A stretch of 64,000 bases of DNA from Gemmatimonadaceae bacterium (lineage in GTDB: Bacteria > Gemmatimonadota > Gemmatimonadetes > Gemmatimonadales > Gemmatimonadaceae), in contig DASQFN010000102.1 of NCBI GenBank assembly GCA_035633115.1, positions 62,001-126,000 of the forward strand, read 5' to 3'. The notes below the pieces were generated by a model. The model was not told the origin of the DNA, searched no databases, and saw only the letters and a program-made list of their open reading frames with translations. Every line of letters begins with the position of its first letter. Positions within the stretch are counted from its first letter, which is position 1. Shown here one piece after another: positions 8,254 to 16,771 of the stretch. Position numbers and translations under genes: made by a program.

Positions 8254-9202
8254 TGTCGTTGGCCTCGGCGCCCTGGGGAATGCGGCAATCTGGGCGCTGG
8301 CACGCACGTCTGGCCTTACTGGAAACCTATTCTGTATTGATCCTGAAGTTGTGGAACTATCGAACCTCCAACGGTACATCCTTACTCGCGACAACTCAAT
8401 CGGAACTACAAAAGCGTCGATGGCCGCAGCCGAGTTCGCTTTGTGCGCGCCACAGGACAAGAACTCAATTAGCGTTGAAGGGATTGATGCGACTTGGCAA
8501 GAGTTCGTCGACGCCCGTGGCAATTATCATTTTGATCGAGTCCTCCTCGCGCTCGACAGCGCCGAGGGTCGAATGGCTGTACAATCGTCGCTTCCCCGAT
8601 GGGTAACAAACGGCTGGACACAAGCGGAAAACTTAGGTGTTACCCGGCACCCCAATTTCGAAACGAACGCATGCGTTACGTGTTTGTACATGCCCGCGGG
8701 CATTGTCAAAAGTCACGAACAACTTGTTGGTGAAGCGTTGCGCGCGCAGACAGATGAGGAGCGCTTAGAAATTAAACGTCTCCTACATTTAGGAACTCCA
8801 GTCGGTGAAACTTTCGTACGCCGAATCGCCTAAAAGTTTGGAGTTGGAGAGACTGATCTACTGCCTTTCGCCACTCGCGATCTCGAGAGTTTCTTCTTGC
8901 AAGCCGTCTGCGGCGGCGTCATTCTGAAACTGGGTGGTAGCGTCGGTCTGCCCAAATCCGTGATAGTACCGATGGCGTTTCAGTCAGCTTTGGCAGGGAT
9001 TGTCTTGGCCGCGGAGGCCGTCTTGTCGGCACTCGGGAAAAGGCCGTCAGACTTTCCTGGGCGAACTGAGATTGATTTAAGGCGTGCGCCCGCAGGCCGG
9101 CTGAATTCTCCACTCGCAAAACATCCATCGGGCGGTTGCCTGTGTCAGGATCCGGCGTACCTGCGCGCCTATCGCGCGAAGTACCACTCCGACTCGCCTT
9201 GA
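8231..9202 (+). pseudogene. ThiF/E1-like adenylyltransferase, interrupted by an in-frame stop
   Basis: Codons 1-200 and 202-323 are the same frame, split by a TAA at 8831-8833. The N-terminal part shows an E1-like Rossmann core: VVGLGALGNAA (nucleotide loop), FCIDPEVVELSNLQR and ALDSAEGR. The C-terminal part ends with a CLCQDP-type Cys pair. E1-like enzymes adenylate the C-terminus of ubiquitin-like or sulfur-carrier proteins. The protein appears to begin inside element C, with no ATG/GTG upstream of the glycine loop and no ribosome-binding site, so it may also be 5'-truncated. No E2, JAB or ubiquitin-like gene is adjacent. A sequencing error at 8831 is possible. Confidence 0.75.
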
Positions 9203-9355
9203 GGTGAACCCATCAAAGCTTCGCGGCGGGTTAAGTCCGCCACTATTATCGAGCGGCTGACCGTCGTAAAGCCTTGGAGCTTCGGGGTGATGGACGGGGT
9301 CCAAAATAGCCTCGCATATCGAGGCCTCCGCGAAGACAGATCAAGCTATTTGGCT

Positions 9356-9613
9356 TTATCCTAAATCAGGCGTTGACTCGAAGGATTTTCCTGTCATCTC
9401 CGGATAGAGCTTCTGGGCGCGTTTGTTTGACATGAAGCTCGCAATTGCCGGCTTGGGTTTGTCAGATGGTACTTCGATCGCGGTGATCTGCTTCCTGGCG
9501 TATTCGGGTACCCGCTGCATATCGAGAATTGCATACCTCCGCGCGCTCTTTTTCTTGAGGACACCTTTCTTCACCAGGCTATCAAAGTCAATGGGCGTAG
9601 CGATGGCCTTCAC
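9356..9613 (-). CDS. Hypothetical basic protein, start uncertain
   Basis: The 85-residue frame from GTG 9613 contains IDFDSLVKKGVLKKKSARRY and ends near TPDLG. The same frame stays open upstream to about 9810 without ATG/GTG/TTG, reading Arg/Lys-rich sequence, so the true start may be upstream or the gene may be broken. No recognised family. Confidence 0.35.
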   Translation of the reverse strand: MKAIATPIDFDSLVKKGVLKKKSARRYAILDMQRVPEYARKQITAIEVPSDKPKPAIASFMSNKRAQKLYPEMTGKSFESTPDLG

Positions 9614-9798
9614 TTCAACAGTCCAGTTCGACTCAACATGTGGGAACGCACCACGGCAGAACGGAGTTTGAGCGGCCTTCGCTACCTTGGTGGGCCGCCT
9701 CTTGATTGGCGTCTGATAGCCTTCGCATTTGCTCCCAGAGCGCCTGTTGCGGGTTAGACCGCCGGGCCGTGTTGCCGGGACTCTGAAGCGCTTAGTCC

Positions 9799-10347
9799 TT
9801 AGAATCGGAATCCAACGACACCAATGATCTCTCCATTGACGCCGTTAAACGGCGCGTGTCGATCAGCGCGATGGTGCCCTTCGACCCTAGTGAACACTCG
9901 ACGAGTAATGGTCTTCTGCACGCCAACAATCCACATATTTGTCGCAGTGGTAAAGCTGCCGGAGTCGTCGTCGGAGTTGTCGAACCATAGGACGCCACCG
10001 CCCGCTCCGACGAAGACAACAGACATGAATGGCAGAGTTACGCGGGCAGCTGCTGTCAGAGTCGTAATGGGCGTCTTGAAATAGACGTCATTCGAGCCGC
10101 GGGCGAAGTAACTGGCCGGTGTTTCAAGAGGAGAGTGAAAGACGTCGATTTCAAGAGTGATGTAGCGGCCAAAGTCCCGTCCAATACCAAGACCGGCGTT
10201 TGCATACCGTTTCTGATCGGCAATCGGCGGCGTCTCGGCTTGTGAGCGCCTTCTCGAAATCTGGATCAGCCGTCGTCCTTGATGGTGGGCTGATATGGCC
10301 CTCACCAACTGGAATCCCCAGTAGCTGCGGTTGACCTGTTCTACCAT
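9799..10347 (-). CDS. Outer-membrane beta-barrel-like protein, N-terminus possibly lost
   Basis: A 182-residue frame. From about residue 45 it reads as alternating amphipathic strands with turns (YANAGLGIGRDFGRYITLEI, PITTLTAAARVTLPF, FTRVEGHHRADRHAPF) and ends GVVGFRF, with the terminal Phe expected of barrel proteins. The first 40 residues are basic and contain no signal peptide, so the gene is probably 5'-truncated or frameshifted. It lies 19 bases downstream of the truncated hydrolase gene on the same strand, behind element D. Confidence 0.5.
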   Translation of the reverse strand: MVEQVNRSYWGFQLVRAISAHHQGRRLIQISRRRSQAETPPIADQKRYANAGLGIGRDFGRYITLEIDVFHSPLETPASYFARGSNDVYFKTPITTLTAAARVTLPFMSVVFVGAGGGVLWFDNSDDDSGSFTTATNMWIVGVQKTITRRVFTRVEGHHRADRHAPFNGVNGEIIGVVGFRF

Positions 10348-10366
10348 TCGGCGGTCCGGACCGCGC

Positions 10367-10723
10367 TCAAAGCCGCGTGAGCACTCGAAAGAGAGTCGCC
10401 AAGTAGACTATCAACGCGACAGTTCGCAGCCACTCAGGTTGGCCCCACAAGGCCCAGACAAGGAGCAAGCCAACGATAGCCGCAGCGAGAACCATGATGA
10501 GCCAGATTACCGGCGGTGCCAGGCCCCCGAGCACTACCCAATTCGATCGCCTCTTGCCGAACAAGGGGAATTCTGGTTGTCGCACCTCGTCGTACACAAC
10601 AAACCGAGCGATCGCATCCCAGTTTTCCTCCCTGACAGCGGTGCTATGATTGCCTCGTACAAACCGAATACGCACGTCTGCTCTTGATCGTGAAGCTAGC
10701 TTTTTAGCTTTGCCTTTGGTCAT
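10367..10723 (-). pseudogene. Truncated copy of the tandem alpha/beta hydrolase (C-terminal part only)
   Basis: A 118-residue frame. Residues 16-118 are nearly identical to the last ~105 residues of the hydrolase at 56018-57799 (shared GNHSTAV, NWDAIARFVV, SNWVVLGGLAPPVIWL, PEWLRTVALIVYL). It keeps the two C-terminal membrane segments but lacks both hydrolase domains. DNA similarity continues past the stop codon. It begins with a short unrelated MTKGKAKKLASRSR segment and has element D upstream, so it may still be expressed as a membrane peptide. Confidence 0.8.
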
Positions 10724-10776
10724 GATCGTTTACGAGTGCGACTGTCTTTTCGCAAACAGACGTCCGGTTTTCCCTG

Positions 10777-10813
10777 AGTAGTTTTTGCATCAAGCATGTG
10801 CTGGTTTTGTGTC
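10777..10813 (-). promoter_or_regulatory. Degenerate tandem half-site element D
   Basis: On the minus strand: GACACAAAACCAGCACATG, then 22 bases later GATGCAAAAACTAC. It lies 54 bases before the truncated hydrolase ATG and points into it. It is weaker than the other copies. Confidence 0.5.
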
Positions 10814-11168
10814 AGAATCAGCGCCAATCGGGGTTAACATGTGCTCGCAAATTCGCGCGCGTGAAAATACTGAAAATGCGCTCGGCGAAACTCTCACCAT
10901 GCTTTGCAGGTTTCGCTGATAAGTCTGCGCCCAGCCTTACCGTATCTTCGCCGTAATCGTAGGTAGCGCCAGTTTGGCGCATGACAATTCCGCGCGGAGG
11001 GTAGGTCAAATGACGTTCCCAAATGCAATCGGCAGCGACCAACGCCGCGACATCGCCGTCATGACCGGGATCAGAAGATATATCAGCCGACGACGACGAC
11101 CCGCAATGCTGTTTGTGAACGAGGAGCATCATAATACGCAATATCGGGCTACCCGTCACGACCCTACT
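10814..11168. other. Gene-poor stretch between element D and the lipoprotein gene
   Basis: About 355 bases. Frames here (for example 10818-11195 minus, and the upstream extension of the lipoprotein frame) lack family signatures. I see no RNA gene or clear repeat. The promoter of the lipoprotein gene presumably lies here, but no tandem element is visible on the plus strand. Confidence 0.4.
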
Positions 11169-11741
11169 ATGCAGGGCGATCTGCCCGACAAACATCGGCT
11201 CGGCATAGCGCGAGGGGCGCTGGTATTTGCAGCGATGTCAATCTTCCTGGGAGCTTGTGCGGATTCGCCCACTGCTCCATCAGACTCATTCTGGCACGCG
11301 TCAGCTTCGGTCTCGAGTGCGGCCCCTTCTGATGCAGTTCGCATCACACGCGCGATCGCTTACGCGATGCGCGACGCGTCAATACGGAAAGCCGTGCAAA
11401 CGGCAATGCGCTCGTCGCTGGTCAACGAGCACAAGCTTGTGTTGCAAGATTACTTAAAGACACAGAAGGGCGCAAAACTTTTCTCTGCCACCGCGGCTGC
11501 ATTAGACGTAACTCCGCAGACGCTCAACGACCTACTTGCAAACTTGCCCAACCTCGACTTCTATCTTCCCTTCAAAGCACATCGTCTTGCTTGGAAACCA
11601 ACCTCTGACGTCTACGTCGCGACCACGTTTGACCCTGATGCCGCCACGCTTACAGCGTACGGCACCAATGGTCAAACAATACTCACGCGCGTTCGATCTC
11701 TCTTGGGATATCGAAACGTAGGTTTCACTGCCGGCCGTTGA
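11169..11741 (+). CDS. Putative lipoprotein of a peptidase-associated family
   Basis: 190 residues from the ATG at 11169. I prefer this start because it places a lipoprotein signal (GALVFAAMSIFLGAC) about 30 residues in. The mature part begins with CADSPTAPSD and contains AIAYAMRDASIRKAVQTAMR, VLQDYLKTQKGAKLFSA and YLPFKAHRLAWKP. This resembles the N-terminal region of longer bacterial lipoproteins of unknown function. The gene stops right after GFTAGR. The next frame reads VSLPAVEPAF, so a 3' frameshift or truncation is possible. No strong ribosome-binding site is seen. Confidence 0.55.
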   Translation: MQGDLPDKHRLGIARGALVFAAMSIFLGACADSPTAPSDSFWHASASVSSAAPSDAVRITRAIAYAMRDASIRKAVQTAMRSSLVNEHKLVLQDYLKTQKGAKLFSATAAALDVTPQTLNDLLANLPNLDFYLPFKAHRLAWKPTSDVYVATTFDPDAATLTAYGTNGQTILTRVRSLLGYRNVGFTAGR

Positions 11742-11862
11742 ACCAGCCTTTGCAACGTACCTGCGCCGACTCTTTCGGATGAGGAGAAGAATTCGTGTAA
11801 CGTGGACAAACGCTGTCAGTCGTGGACAGAGCGTGTTATTTCAAGACTTCACAACGTTTGAT

Positions 11863-12636
11863 CTAGCCTTTACTGCTCCTATAGGAGCGCCGAACAAGCG
11901 AACGCATGACGCCATCGGGGTCAGAACTGAGCCGCGAAGCAAGCTCGCCGGCGGGAATTCCGGCAAGCTGTAATGTCTGCCGCTCGAACGTCCGCCGCGA
12001 CGCAAGCCCGCTGGCACGCGCAGCCGCAGTTAAAGAGCCGCCAGCCATGAGGACAGGGAAGCTTTTTAGCAGTCTCGCCAGGCCAAGGAACCAACTCGCG
12101 GACTGAAGCCCCTCGGCGCTCAGCCAACGATCGATCGACCTTCTGGTGGCGCCAGCGGTATCGGCCAGAGCTTTCGCACTTGTAATGGACGCCGAGCTGA
12201 AGATGGCAATCAGCGCCAACTCGAGCTCGAACGGTAAGCGCAACAGTTGCGTGCGCAGTGCATTTAGAAAAAGGACGCCAGTATCTACTGTGTGCAGATC
12301 GCCAATTGCGCGTTCCAGTCGAGCCTTCGTATCTCCGAAACCGCGGAGGACGACTTGAGAGACGCCGAGAGGCAGGAGCTCTAGGAGCAGCGAGACGGAG
12401 CGAGGACTTGGGTCAATGTAGGCGAGAATGGGAATGGGATCCTTCTGCAAGCAGCGTCTGAGATCGTCGTAGCCTGCGTCGAGACGATGGGTATCGAGAA
12501 TTAGAGCATCGAACGACCGATCATGGAAAGCGTGGCAAAGATCCCTATAGTTGTTGAATGCCATGACCCGATCGTGTGGAATCGCTTCCCGAATCCGGTG
12601 CACCGAGCGTAAGGGGAGAAATGCAGCAAGGGGCAT
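11863..12636 (-). CDS. AraC-type transcription regulator with receiver-like N-terminus
   Basis: 257 residues from the ATG at 12636, which has GGAG at good spacing. Residues 1-120 resemble a degenerate response-regulator fold (FDALILDTHRLDAGYDDLRR, PILAYIDPSPRS, LGVSQVVLRGFGD). The C-terminal ~110 residues look like two AraC-type helix-turn-helix motifs: LADTAGATRRSIDRWLSAEG, then LTAAARASGLASRRTFER. AraC-family proteins bind paired direct half-sites about two helical turns apart, the geometry of the elements in this window, and element E lies 135 bases upstream. I infer that it may control the element family, including itself. The promoter is otherwise unremarkable. Confidence 0.65.
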   Translation of the reverse strand: MPLAAFLPLRSVHRIREAIPHDRVMAFNNYRDLCHAFHDRSFDALILDTHRLDAGYDDLRRCLQKDPIPILAYIDPSPRSVSLLLELLPLGVSQVVLRGFGDTKARLERAIGDLHTVDTGVLFLNALRTQLLRLPFELELALIAIFSSASITSAKALADTAGATRRSIDRWLSAEGLQSASWFLGLARLLKSFPVLMAGGSLTAAARASGLASRRTFERQTLQLAGIPAGELASRLSSDPDGVMRSLVRRSYRSSKG

Positions 12637-12770
12637 AACGGCTCCGCGGTGCTGACACATAACTGGTGCGACAAACCGAATCAGCTACTCTGACGCTGCC
12701 GGCAGCGATGCCGCCAAATGCGTCAAAGATCGAATTGGTGCTCATCATGTCACGTGATCAACGGCACGAC

Positions 12771-12809
12771 AATGCCGGTTTTGTATCGGGAGAGTGCATG
12801 TTTTGTATC
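12771..12809 (-). promoter_or_regulatory. Tandem half-site element E (upstream of the AraC-type regulator)
   Basis: On the minus strand: GATACAAAACATGCACTC, then 22 bases later GATACAAAACCGGCATT. It points toward the regulator gene. Its position suggests autoregulation, by inference. Confidence 0.75.
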
Positions 12810-13530
12810 GGAGTCGAAGTGGTGGTTTCTTAATTGCCCCACGGGATCGTATATCGGCGTGCGAGGAGCTCTTAAGTCTTCGCATTCATAGGAGAAATTC
12901 CTCCGACCGTTCGCGGAAAAGGGGCTCGTCGGTCCCGAGCTCGGCTTTCCATCGCTGAGTTTCGCCAGCAACACGTCCGGCGAAATTCTTCGATCCGCTT
13001 TGCACGCTCTGCACGCGCTCTGCACGCGCTCTGCAGTCAGCGACGCAGACTCGTCCCACTCTACTTCTCCGATGCAGATCGCGCGGGACACGAGGCACGA
13101 ATGGATGTGACACGAATTCGGCGTCGCTGCGCGAAGAATCGATGAGCCGTGGAATTCTCAACGCACTGGACGCACCATATAGCGGAGAGCCGATGCTCGT
13201 CATCGTCGGTGATTTGCTGACGTGCGGAGAACATCTGGCATACGTGGCGATCATCCGCTCGATATCACGCCTTCAATCGTTCTCGCCGGATGTCACACCG
13301 GGCGCTGCACGATCGGCCACGTTTCACTCCTTGACGCTACACCCACAGTCCTCCGCGGACTCGGCACCTCCGTTCCGCGAAGATATGACCCGTACTCACC
13401 GACGGGGACTATCAAATCGCCCTCGCGCATTTCAGGTAGCTAGAGTTAGTCCGCAGCCACGTCGCCGTTTGCGGCGGCACCGCGACATCTCATCGGCACC
13501 TGAGCATTGCGACCCGCATCGTCGCGCAAT
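12810..13530. other. Stretch without an intact gene; possible phosphatase remnant
   Basis: About 720 bases with no convincing gene. One plus-strand frame around 13240-13400 reads GHVSLLDATPTVLRGLGTSVP-type sequence, reminiscent of the C-terminus of sulfatase/nucleotide-pyrophosphatase proteins, but it is short and broken. A low-complexity GCTCTGCACGC run lies near 13001-13033. Confidence 0.3.
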
Positions 13531-13571
13531 GATATAAAACCGACAGTCCGATGATACAAAAACGGACTTTA
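13531..13571 (+). promoter_or_regulatory. Tandem half-site element F (upstream of the DUF6345-like gene)
   Basis: GATATAAAACCGACAGTCC, then 22 bases later GATACAAAAACGGACTT. It ends 89 bases before the ATG at 13660 and points into the gene. Confidence 0.7.
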
Positions 13572-13659
13572 CATACCGCCCGCTAAGGCTAACGTGAACT
13601 GGACGGACAGTTTCATTGAATGCCGTAACGACTCTCACGCTCTACGAAGGAGCGTCACA

Positions 13660-14478
13660 ATGAACACCGCTATAGTGTCGTGGTCCGCAAAGTTCTTGTC
13701 TCGATTTCCGCAAATCGTTGCCGCAAACGTCTTGGTAGCTTGTATTGCCGGAGCAGCGTCAGCCCAACGCACGTATTACATCGACGAATCAACGGATTTC
13801 ACAGGAAACGGCTGTCAAAACATCGACTTGAATGATGTCACCTCGAGCTTGCGAAATTCGCTGAACTCGAATGGCTGGTCAGGCCAGCGGTGGACAAATG
13901 TTAGCGCGTGGCCCCAGGACTATTACGAATCGACCATGTCGGGGTTGTCCGGTGTAGATAATCTCTATGGCGACAATGCACTGCTCACAGTTTACGCCGG
14001 ACACGGTAACAGGGCGCTATTCCAGTTCGGCTTCATGCGCAACAACCGCTGCCTGGTCGTATTGGATGCGCAAGCACGGCTCGGCTTGCAAGGCGGTGCC
14101 CGCGGAGTCTACGCGATGCATGTGACGAGCTGCACTCTCAACCTGGGCTCGCTTAGCAGGAACTTTAACCACGAGGTTCGGCAGCAGTTCGGCTATCACA
14201 ATTCGCCATCGGTGAAGGATGACCAGCCGCGCGACTTCTTCGAGGCGACGGAGGACAAGACGAACGCACAGGCGTGGATTGATGAAATGGAAGACCGTCC
14301 CGGCTGGTTTACCGGTGACAACTCACCGGTCGTGCTCACATTTGGCTTGGACTCGAACCACGCCGATTGGGTCCGCAACACCGCGAAACTACGAGGCGGT
14401 CGACTACTGTACACACCACCTAAGCCATGGGCTTGGTTCAACTGGATAATGTACGATCACGGCGACAATGGATGCTGA
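13660..14478 (+). CDS. Secreted DUF6345-like protein with caspase-like His/Cys pair
   Basis: 272 residues from the ATG preceded by GAAGGAG. A signal peptide spans about residues 1-36 (NVLVACIAGAASAQ). The mature protein has ALLTVYAGHGNRALF (His115) and YAMHVTSCTLNLG (Cys158), the arrangement of a clan CD (caspase/gingipain-like) dyad and of DUF6345 proteins. No peptidase activity has been shown for this group to my knowledge. It has element F upstream. A secreted PepSY-like gene follows 31 bases later, probably an operon. A second DUF6345-type gene lies at 20727-22415. Confidence 0.7.
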   Translation: MNTAIVSWSAKFLSRFPQIVAANVLVACIAGAASAQRTYYIDESTDFTGNGCQNIDLNDVTSSLRNSLNSNGWSGQRWTNVSAWPQDYYESTMSGLSGVDNLYGDNALLTVYAGHGNRALFQFGFMRNNRCLVVLDAQARLGLQGGARGVYAMHVTSCTLNLGSLSRNFNHEVRQQFGYHNSPSVKDDQPRDFFEATEDKTNAQAWIDEMEDRPGWFTGDNSPVVLTFGLDSNHADWVRNTAKLRGGRLLYTPPKPWAWFNWIMYDHGDNGC

Positions 14479-14509
14479 GCACACAGCAAGGCATCCTCCG
14501 GAGAGCACA

Positions 14510-15481
14510 ATGAAACAATTACTTGTAGTCGCGTGCATAGGATCCGCCTTCATGTTTGGAGGAGCCTGTGTTTCATCGGCGCAGCAGGGGAAAGAAAGCC
14601 CCGACCGCTTCGGTAGCTTCGAGATGAGATGGCAGACCTCCACACCTGCGTCAGTTGCAGCTCGAGCGCAGGCGGTAGCTGAAGTAATGAAGGGCAGACG
14701 CCTGCCGCGGCGAGCGATGGTCGTGGCTGATACAGCTCATCTCAGTGCCGCGCGGCGCATGCGCATCAACGTGCCCGACGCTCCGGAGCTCGATATTGTC
14801 TACCTGCCCGAATATGACGAACTACGAATTGTCGATATCGAGTTGAGCGCCGCCTCGGCTCCGAGCTCCGAGATTTCACAGGCCGAAGCGTTGAAGCTCG
14901 CGAAGAAATTCTTCGACGAGCTGGCCGCCCGCAAAATCGTCGATCCCCAGCAGTTCGCCTGGAGCAACGCCGATGTCGCATCAACCTGGATCGGCGGAGG
15001 CTCGAGACAGAGCAAAACAATAGAGAAGCGGCGTGTGGAGTATCGTATCACACTTCGCCGACAGCTAAATGGGATCGAGGTGGCAAACTCCGGCATACGG
15101 ATTGGTGTGCATGTAAGCGGCCGGATTTCAGCTGTGCGCCTTGGCGGAGTTTCGGTGGCGACGCAGCCAAGCGGAATCAGTTCCCGCCGAGTGACAGTCA
15201 ACGAGATCATGGGCCGCTTCGAGCGGGAGGTAGTGCCGAAGGGCGCCAAGTCGAAGATCGCTTGGTCGCGAGTAATGTACGTAATGCCGGAAACGAAACG
15301 CTCTGCACTGGTCGGGCCGTTGTACGTGATCTCGTACTCGCTGGAATTTCCGAGTGACGATCGAAACACGGTTGTCAGCCGACGTAAGACCGTGGGATTC
15401 TCTCTCGTTGATGTAAAGGCTGCGCCAATTGACTTGACACCCGAGGTGCGCCCGCCGACGATCGAAAAGACACGTAAGTAG
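14510..15481 (+). CDS. Secreted protein with PepSY/FTP-like domain
   Basis: 323 residues from the ATG that follows a GGAGAG site. Residues 1-24 are a signal peptide (LLVVACIGSAFMFGGACVSS). The alternative is a lipobox with GGAC. The body contains ISQAEALKLAKKFFDELAAR and later VEYRITLRRQLNGIEVANSG with IGVHVSGRISAVRLGGVSV, a pattern like the FTP/PepSY propeptide domains that accompany secreted peptidases. It directly follows the DUF6345-like gene and may act as its folding or inhibitory partner. The N-terminal half of the DUF6345 protein at 20727-22415 has a related segment, so the two loci may be split and fused versions of the same thing. Confidence 0.6.
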   Translation: MKQLLVVACIGSAFMFGGACVSSAQQGKESPDRFGSFEMRWQTSTPASVAARAQAVAEVMKGRRLPRRAMVVADTAHLSAARRMRINVPDAPELDIVYLPEYDELRIVDIELSAASAPSSEISQAEALKLAKKFFDELAARKIVDPQQFAWSNADVASTWIGGGSRQSKTIEKRRVEYRITLRRQLNGIEVANSGIRIGVHVSGRISAVRLGGVSVATQPSGISSRRVTVNEIMGRFEREVVPKGAKSKIAWSRVMYVMPETKRSALVGPLYVISYSLEFPSDDRNTVVSRRKTVGFSLVDVKAAPIDLTPEVRPPTIEKTRK

Positions 15482-15616
15482 GGCACTATCTGACTCGACC
15501 AAACGCTCGGCTCCGCAGACTGGATACCGCCATCCAGGATTTCCGTCGCGAACTTACTGATCGTGAGATGCTGCCCGGCGCCCAACAACAACGCGACGCC
15601 GCGTTGAAAATGCTGG

Positions 15617-16389
15617 ATGATGCTGAGCCATTCCAAAAAAGCAGGAAACCTCGAGAACGGCTGGGCGATCGTTCACGGGTCGCAGCGAGTCGCTGTTCTG
15701 AGTTACACCGACGACGATCTCAACGCACTGGCGACATCGTTGAGATATGAATGCGAAGATAAACTGCGCGGATGGCGCCGTAGCGCAGCGTCAGAGCACC
15801 TTGGTATACCTGGATCAACGCCGCGGCGCGGAGATGTCCAGCAGGCAATGAAATCGATCCACGAGCACTCAGACAACACATCCACAAGCTGGAACTCGTC
15901 CACGAGCAGCTGCGTCTTCTTTTTCCAAGTCTTCTCCTCGCATTGTTGTTACTTGCCGGCATAGTGATCTATGGCAAATACGACCTCGGCGAGCTCCAGC
16001 CCCCTGACCTGTGGATGGTCATGCTACTCGGCGCACTCGGTGGCGCGCTCAGCGCTGTGCGTAGCACTTCGGGCGGCTCGGACAGGAAGATCCCCGAGAG
16101 TCGCTTCGCTGCGCCAATCACTTTCCTTCGGCCGATCATTGGAGCATCCGCTGCTATCGGAGTCGCGTTGCTACTGCAGGCGGGCGTCGGAAAGCTGGGT
16201 GACGGGTCGAAGATCGCACTGCTCGCGGCTGCGTTCGCGGCCGGCTTCAGTGAAAAATGGTTCCTTTCACTGATCGAGCAAGTGACTAGCGGAGAGAAGG
16301 AGAAGGCAGTAGCATCGAGTGGATCAGGGAGTTGCTTCCACGCGTTGCGTAGAGAAGGGCGCGAGTGTCCTCGAAGCTCAATCGATTGA
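15617..16389 (+). pseudogene. Membrane protein with coiled-coil segment, probably frameshifted
   Basis: The frame at 15943-16389 encodes at least three hydrophobic segments (LWMVMLLGALGGALSA, IIGASAAIGVALLLQAG, IALLAAAFAAGFSEKW). Upstream in the same frame, back to a TAG at 15781, it reads HIHKLELVHEQLRLLFPSLL, clearly coding-like but without a start codon. The 5' part seems to lie in another frame (15617 onward, ENGWAIVHGSQRVAVLSYTD). One frameshift near 15790-15850 would join them. It follows the DUF6345/PepSY pair. Function is unknown. Confidence 0.45.
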
Positions 16390-16740
16390 GCGCTTCCATC
16401 GGCTTCATGCGCGACGAGTACGTGCTGGACGCGCAGGACATCCGTTTGGTGATTTTGCTTGGCGGTGACGAGAAGCATACGACGCGCGTCGGGCGAGCGA
16501 TCGGCCGGATTGGCTCGCTCGAGTTCAAGTTTGGAGACCTATGACGCCAGCCTCCTCGCGAGCCTCGCGAAGTGCCGCGGCTTCGGACCGTCTCACCGTC
16601 TTCGATGTGTCCTTTCGGGAAAATCCGGTGTCGTCGAGCTCAGCCAAACTCGGCGTCGGTTCTCGACGCTCGCGACAGCCGTCGCCACGCACAACGATTG
16701 CGCCTGCCTCTTCAATTATGGGCATTGCGAGACCGTCGCG
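16290..16740 (-). pseudogene. Decayed NUDIX hydrolase
   Basis: On the minus strand the pieces of a NUDIX protein are visible in different frames: EEAGAIVVR near 16700, IFPKGHIEDGETVRS near 16610, and AALREAREEAGV near 16560 (together the NUDIX box). EALNRLSFEDTRALL near 16370-16400 is the usual C-terminal helix. At least two frameshifts separate them, so it is not functional as read. Confidence 0.6.
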
Positions 16741-16771
16741 AGTTTGCTGTTAGATCACAACACTTACCCGA

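Noticed and set aside
13001-13033. GCTCTGCACGC short tandem repeat
   Set aside because: Three imperfect copies in non-coding sequence; no evidence of function.
12886-13537. Overlapping frames at 12.9-13.5 kb as genes
   Set aside because: They are Arg/Ser-rich, lack ribosome-binding sites and families, and contradict each other. Kept only as a possible phosphatase remnant.
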